A stretch of 64,000 bases of DNA from Hydractinia symbiolongicarpus (taxonomy: Eukaryota; Cnidaria; Hydrozoa; Anthoathecata; Hydractiniidae), in contig NC_079885.1 of NCBI RefSeq assembly GCF_029227915.1, forward strand, positions 21,949,001-22,013,000, given 5' to 3'. Below, one piece after another: positions 62,401 to 64,000 of the stretch. Below the pieces are notes generated by a model. That model worked only from the letters and a program-made list of their open reading frames with translations. It did not search any database and had not been told where the DNA came from. The number at the start of each line of letters is the position of its first letter. Position 1 is the stretch's first letter. The position numbers and the translations under genes were made by a program.

Positions 62401-63932
62401 ACTGCAATCCTTTAGGATCCTTGATAATAAATTCAGGATGATCAAGTTCTTGAATAACTTGGTTCCAGTTTAACGCAGGGGCCAGCTCTTTAATGACTTC
62501 TACAAATACGTCAACATTCCACGATTGTGGTGGGTTGTCCAGACTGCTCATTCGATTGTTGCTAAAATTCTTAAACAAGTCATAATTTTAACTTAACTTT
62601 TGTTCGACTAGTTTTAGGTATAAAAAAATATTATACCCTAATTGTTTATAAAATTAGCAAATAACTTTATTGTAATTGTTGAAATCAATTCGTTTATAAC
62701 ATCTTATTGGTAAATGCATAATGATATAATACTTACTTGCAACCCCCCACTTCCTTCAAGCCCAGATAATGTCCTTGCCATTAAAGCTGTAAACATATAA
62801 ACAAAATGTAAACACTAGAGCATATGCACATAAAAAAATACAGTTAGTAAGTGTAAATTAACTTTAGTAAGCTAAAAAAGTACCTATAACTTTGGCTACA
62901 TTTGTTGCATTTAGGGCCGCAATACCAAAGTTTAAAAGAGTTTCCCTGCAATCATCTTTTCTAAAAAATTATAGGTTGTGTTTATAATACAAAGTTTTAT
63001 TATAGGTTTACTTAAGTCTACGTACTTTTTAAAAAATGAAAAGTAGTCTGCTATAAAGTAAATGAAATAAAAAATCAATCAAAAATTTAATTGGGTTAAA
63101 GTGTGCCCAATTCAATTTTGTCATTTATTATTCCCCATAGAGCTTTAAACAAAAACAAACAATATTTAAAAATTATTATTTCATTGCTAATACCCTGTGG
63201 ACACCTGTTTTAACCGCCATGTACAAACATTGTGTTAAAAACATTTCCTTTCTATGCATTAAATTAGTGTCTGACTTTAATTACTTGCATCATACTTACG
63301 TAGTCATACATGTATAACCCAACTCTTCTATAATTTCACACATGTTACCCTCCATCTACAAATTTAAAATAATTTTTTGACTACAACATAGGCGTGTTAT
63401 TACAACATTGCTGCTAAGTGCAGCTAAAAAAACTCAGCAGTTGGCAACAATGGTTAACGTGCTTTTATAAAATAAGCAATCACGTCAGCAAATGTATTGC
63501 TGATGTTATAAAAAAAGTTCTTAAAAAATAGACTTTAACTACAATTTAAAATAAAAAAAATCACTATGTGCCCATGTTCTTCTATGTCATGTTGACAGTT
63601 TGACTACCAACGTAATTTTTTATTTCAGATGTGTCTGTAGTGAAAAAAAAAAATTCATACCATGAATTTTACGATAGAGCCAACTTCGTGGTTCAACACG
63701 ATTTGTTCCTCCTGTAGTTGTTTTATCGGGTAAAGTAAAGGTGCAAGAACGGCAGGCACACGCTCCCTAGGAAAGTCTTTACGCAAAGAGTTCAAAAACG
63801 ATTGTAATTGTTCTTCTGGTACAATTTTTTCTTCTTGCACAGGATTTAATAAATACGACAGCAACAAATGCAAAACCTCTATTGCAACGTCACCAAGTCC
63901 AACTGACTCTTGTATAACTGAACCACTTAGTT
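33308..63932 (-). CDS. CNOT1: CCR4-NOT complex subunit 1 (5' partial, 46 exons)
   Basis: CNOT1 is the large cytoplasmic scaffold on which the CCR4-NOT deadenylase assembles. Exons listed from the 3' end: 33308-33386, 33711-33845, 34367-34499, 34766-34946, 35292-35444, 35733-35906, 36709-36810, 37068-37349, 37894-38025, 38232-38429, 38539-38692, 38800-38963, 39288-39539, 39666-39872, 40386-40559, 40685-40789, 41201-41341, 42170-42325, 42544-42684, 43010-43128, 43235-43319, 43522-43656, 44219-44278, 44394-44444, 44613-44729, 45589-45768, 46044-46178, 46565-46626, 47409-47556, 47690-47831, 48163-48273, 48450-48762, 48847-49020, 51443-51728, 52285-52453, 53975-54120, 54298-54420, 54889-55023, 55340-55447, 61783-61915, 62030-62157, 62312-62569, 62737-62786, 62884-62960, 63300-63355, 63661-63932. 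Phases all agree, giving 2277 codons plus TAA. The first 160 or so residues are upstream of the window. Confidence 0.98.
36031..36425 (+). repeat. Pair of 27-bp direct repeats
   Basis: AGGTTTGGCTCAATTAATTT followed by TGAATC occurs at 36031-36057 and again at 36399-36425, 368 bases apart, in a CNOT1 intron. The second copy lies inside the element at 36250-36460. Confidence 0.7.
36250..36460. mobile_element. 211-bp TIR element in a CNOT1 intron
   Basis: CAGAGTACCCAGACTTC at the left is inverted as GAAGTCTGGGTACTCTAC at the right, each with an AACCT outer flank. No protein is encoded. It lies in the intron between exons 35733-35906 and 36709-36810. Confidence 0.6.
38539..40559 (-). CDS. CNOT1: CNOT1 connector region (exons 38539-40559)
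   Basis: These five exons encode the helical connector between the CNOT9-binding and C-terminal domains. [12 protein letters not shown] and the FKDLV-type helices align with the animal family, while the Ser/Thr-Ala stretch near 38590-38660 ([13 protein letters not shown]) is species-specific low complexity. A methionine/glutamine-rich piece ([13 protein letters not shown]) lies in exon 39666-39872. Confidence 0.9.
40685..43128 (-). CDS. CNOT1: CNOT1 CNOT9-binding domain, DUF3819 (exons 40685-43128)
   Basis: Five exons carry the three-helix-type domain that in known structures docks CNOT9 (CAF40). Conserved blocks are [72 protein letters not shown] and [12 protein letters not shown]. Confidence 0.95.
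41630..41760. repeat. Remnant repeat with a CCATTCAATAATCACGTAAC motif
   Basis: The segment starts GGCCATTCAATAATCACGTA and contains CCCACCCACCTTGTTACGTA, an imperfect inverse. Such ends resemble DNA-transposon termini, but both sides are too decayed to set boundaries. Confidence 0.3.
41788..41946. repeat. Insertion of another CNOT1 intron's sequence between 26-bp direct repeats
   Basis: ACTAAAAACCTTCATGTAAC followed by AGATAA occurs at 41788-41813 and 41921-41946. Between them, 41814-41910 closely matches 43355-43430 in a neighbouring CNOT1 intron, sharing TATAAGATTTTTAAACAGCT and CAATTCTAAAT. The structure reads as a copied patch with a local duplication. Confidence 0.75.
43235..46178 (-). 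CDS. CNOT1: CNOT1 central MIF4G domain (exons 43235-46178)
   Basis: This block matches the MIF4G domain that recruits the CNOT7/8 nucleases and, through them, CNOT6. Blocks seen include [54 protein letters not shown] and [13 protein letters not shown]. The exons are short (51-180 bases), with a 0.86-kb intron between 44729 and 45589. Confidence 0.95.
47690..48762 (-). CDS. CNOT1: CNOT1 tristetraprolin-binding region (exons 47690-48762)
   Basis: Three exons encode the helical region that in mammals binds TTP/ZFP36-type adaptor peptides. The match is strong: [65 protein letters not shown], and [16 protein letters not shown]. The linker exons on the 3' side (46565-46626, 47409-47556) are Ser/Thr-rich. 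Confidence 0.93.
48847..52453 (-). CDS. CNOT1: CNOT1 Gly/Ser-rich linker (exons 48847-49020, 51443-51728, 52285-52453)
   Basis: These exons encode an unstructured Gly/Ser/Asn-rich linker (for example [15 protein letters not shown] and [15 protein letters not shown]) that corresponds to the human linker before the TTP-binding region. The donor of exon 51443-51728 is repeated downstream in a 165-bp tandem array. A 2.4-kb intron (49021-51442) separates the first two. Confidence 0.88.
49021..51442. other. Large CNOT1 intron
   Basis: Between exons 48847-49020 and 51443-51728 I find no supported gene. The 3' side near exon 51443 holds the donor-containing tandem array at 50970-51475. A 66-codon open stretch on the minus strand at 50016-50216 matches nothing I recognise. 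Confidence 0.6.
50970..51475 (-). repeat. 165-bp tandem array repeating a CNOT1 exon end and splice donor
   Basis: The donor of exon 51443-51728 (CAACGCAAG before GTAACTCACACC, minus strand) recurs exactly 165 and 330 bases downstream, at 51276 and 51111. Each copy carries about 30 bases of exon end (CTTATTCCACAATATA, then CAACGCAAG) plus the intron start, and a shared spacer containing CTAACACTATAAGTTATCTC. The outermost copy is partial and has a poly(A/C) run. Use of a downstream donor would read into a TAA soon after the true donor. Confidence 0.9.
52454..53974. other. CNOT1 intron without recognised features
   Basis: This 1.5-kb AT-rich intron lies between exons 52285-52453 and 53975-54120. 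I see no transposon ends, RNA gene or coding match in it. Confidence 0.5.
53975..63932 (-). CDS. CNOT1: CNOT1 N-terminal helical-repeat region (exons 53975-63932)
   Basis: Eleven exons encode the HEAT-like N-terminal region, in mammals the part that contacts CNOT10-CNOT11. Recognisable blocks are [103 protein letters not shown] and [20 protein letters not shown]. The small exon 55340-55447 is isolated from its upstream neighbour by a 6.3-kb intron that carries the LINE and transposon. Confidence 0.93.
55836..56013 (+). mobile_element. LINE fragment, copy 2, left part
   Basis: The sequence matches the 26-kb [20 protein letters not shown], a deletion, then [19 protein letters not shown] and a stop. 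It breaks off at CACTTA, where the transposon at 56014 begins. It lies antisense to CNOT1 in a 6.3-kb intron. Confidence 0.85.
56014..56035 (+). repeat. Left terminal inverted repeat of the transposon
   Basis: This 22-base end begins GGGATCG and ends TTTCGTC. It is the exact inverse of 60091-60112, and is followed by CGTC-motif subterminal repeats. Confidence 0.92.
56029..56300. repeat. Left subterminal array of CGTCTC-type motifs
   Basis: More than fifteen copies of a 6- to 9-base motif (ATTCGTCTC, ATCGTCTC, TTCGTCTT and the inverse GAGACGA) crowd into 270 bases. Most point the same way. Regular subterminal motifs of this kind often bind transposase; here that role is inferred. Confidence 0.85.
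56844..59721 (-). CDS. Putative DDE transposase, 2 exons, about 582 residues
   Basis: Exon 1 (59721-59613) begins with ATG and encodes an acidic stretch ([16 protein letters not shown]). A 1.1-kb GT-AG intron follows, then exon 2 (58483-56844). Phases close exactly to 583 codons with the TAA. Features in order: an AT-hook-like KKRGRP at residues 39-44; a helix-turn-helix-like segment near residues 80-110 ([15 protein letters not shown]); a candidate catalytic Asp171 in [14 protein letters not shown]; Asp319 in [11 protein letters not shown]; Glu363 in RFNPIERCW, which recalls the NPIE of IS630/Tc1-type enzymes; and a Cys/His-rich C-terminus (CTSTDCDHC, then CNHGC with HMRLMDH) that looks like a zinc finger. 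I do not recognise the superfamily. The DDE assignment and residues are inference from motif shape. Confidence 0.75.
59780..60075. repeat. Right subterminal array, including a 42-bp tandem repeat
   Basis: CGTCTTAATTCGTCTCAATT with CGTCTCCGTGATTTTACCGC forms a 42-bp unit repeated about 3.6 times at 59782-59935. It is followed by inverted copies (GAGACGAATT, GAGACGATTTTT). The same CGTCTC motif makes up the left array, so both ends share a motif but not its arrangement. Confidence 0.88.
60091..60112 (-). repeat. Right terminal inverted repeat of the transposon
   Basis: GACGAAATTTGTGGACGATC followed by CC is the exact inverse of the left end. TTA follows directly, then the LINE sequence resumes. 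Confidence 0.92.
60116..60880 (+). mobile_element. LINE fragment, copy 2, right part
   Basis: The LINE resumes with GTGATGAATTTAGTG and the [15 protein letters not shown] block, then a deletion, then an open stretch at 60240-60734. That stretch carries the typical C-terminal region: [30 protein letters not shown] and MRMVRWMCN. The 3' end matches the 26-kb copy (AAACGGACGTTAAGCCGA, then ATGATG). It is dead because of the RT deletion. Confidence 0.85.
61370..61430 (+). repeat. Dispersed repeat shared with 24709-24770
   Basis: GTCGGTTTGCAATCAAATTT followed by TGTGAGTAAAC occurs here, and in inverse orientation at about 24719-24753. Both copies are preceded by ACCCATAACTT or a close variant. 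It is a remnant of an unnamed interspersed repeat. Confidence 0.65.
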
Positions 63933-64000
63933 CTAAAAACATATGCGATGATTGTTTATGAAACTATATTCTTTATTTGGATACATATATTCTTTTAAAA

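Noticed and set aside
1-64000. CRISPR array, operon or prokaryotic features
   Set aside because: The tandem repeats lack spacer structure, and every gene has spliceosomal introns or eukaryotic context.

Overview
This window is animal nuclear DNA: AT-rich, with long many-exon genes that have GT-AG introns, and with intergenic and intronic DNA full of small transposon relics. Five protein genes were identified by reading exons against well-known animal families. The AT-richness, the vertebrate-like gene set and the style of the LINE and MITE relics suggest a cnidarian, perhaps a hydrozoan. That placement is inference; no taxonomic marker was found.

Layout. 1-13688 (+): the splicing factor SF3B3, entered part-way and complete to its stop codon. 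14640-19265 (-): DENND11, convergent with SF3B3, eight exons with the 5' exon not found. 21116-22111 (+): an intronless mitochondrial 3-hydroxyacyl-CoA dehydrogenase (HADH). 22298-29125: a gene-poor stretch holding TIR elements, a tRNA-derived SINE and a decayed LINE. 29126-32354 (+): a four-exon phytanoyl-CoA dioxygenase-like enzyme. 33308-63932 (-): CNOT1, the scaffold of the CCR4-NOT deadenylase, 46 exons, with its N-terminal exons beyond the window. Exon phases close without gaps in all of the models. The genes are unrelated housekeeping genes (splicing, membrane traffic, lipid oxidation, mRNA decay), not a pathway cluster.

The most interesting element lies in CNOT1 intron 55448-61782. 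A 4.1 kb DNA transposon (56014-60112) has perfect 22-bp terminal inverted repeats, a TTA target duplication, dense subterminal repeats of a CGTCTC-type motif, and an intact two-exon transposase-like gene of about 582 residues. That protein has an acidic N-terminus, an AT-hook, a DDE-type core and a C-terminal zinc-finger-like motif. The element interrupts a LINE copy, and the LINE relative at 26 kb supplies the empty site.

A second theme is three tandem arrays whose repeat unit contains a real exon edge and splice site. Ten 31-bp units carry the acceptor of an SF3B3 exon, 165-bp units carry a CNOT1 donor, and units of about 55-60 bp starting at a DENND11 donor fill a whole intron. They set arrays of decoy or relic splice sites next to the true ones.
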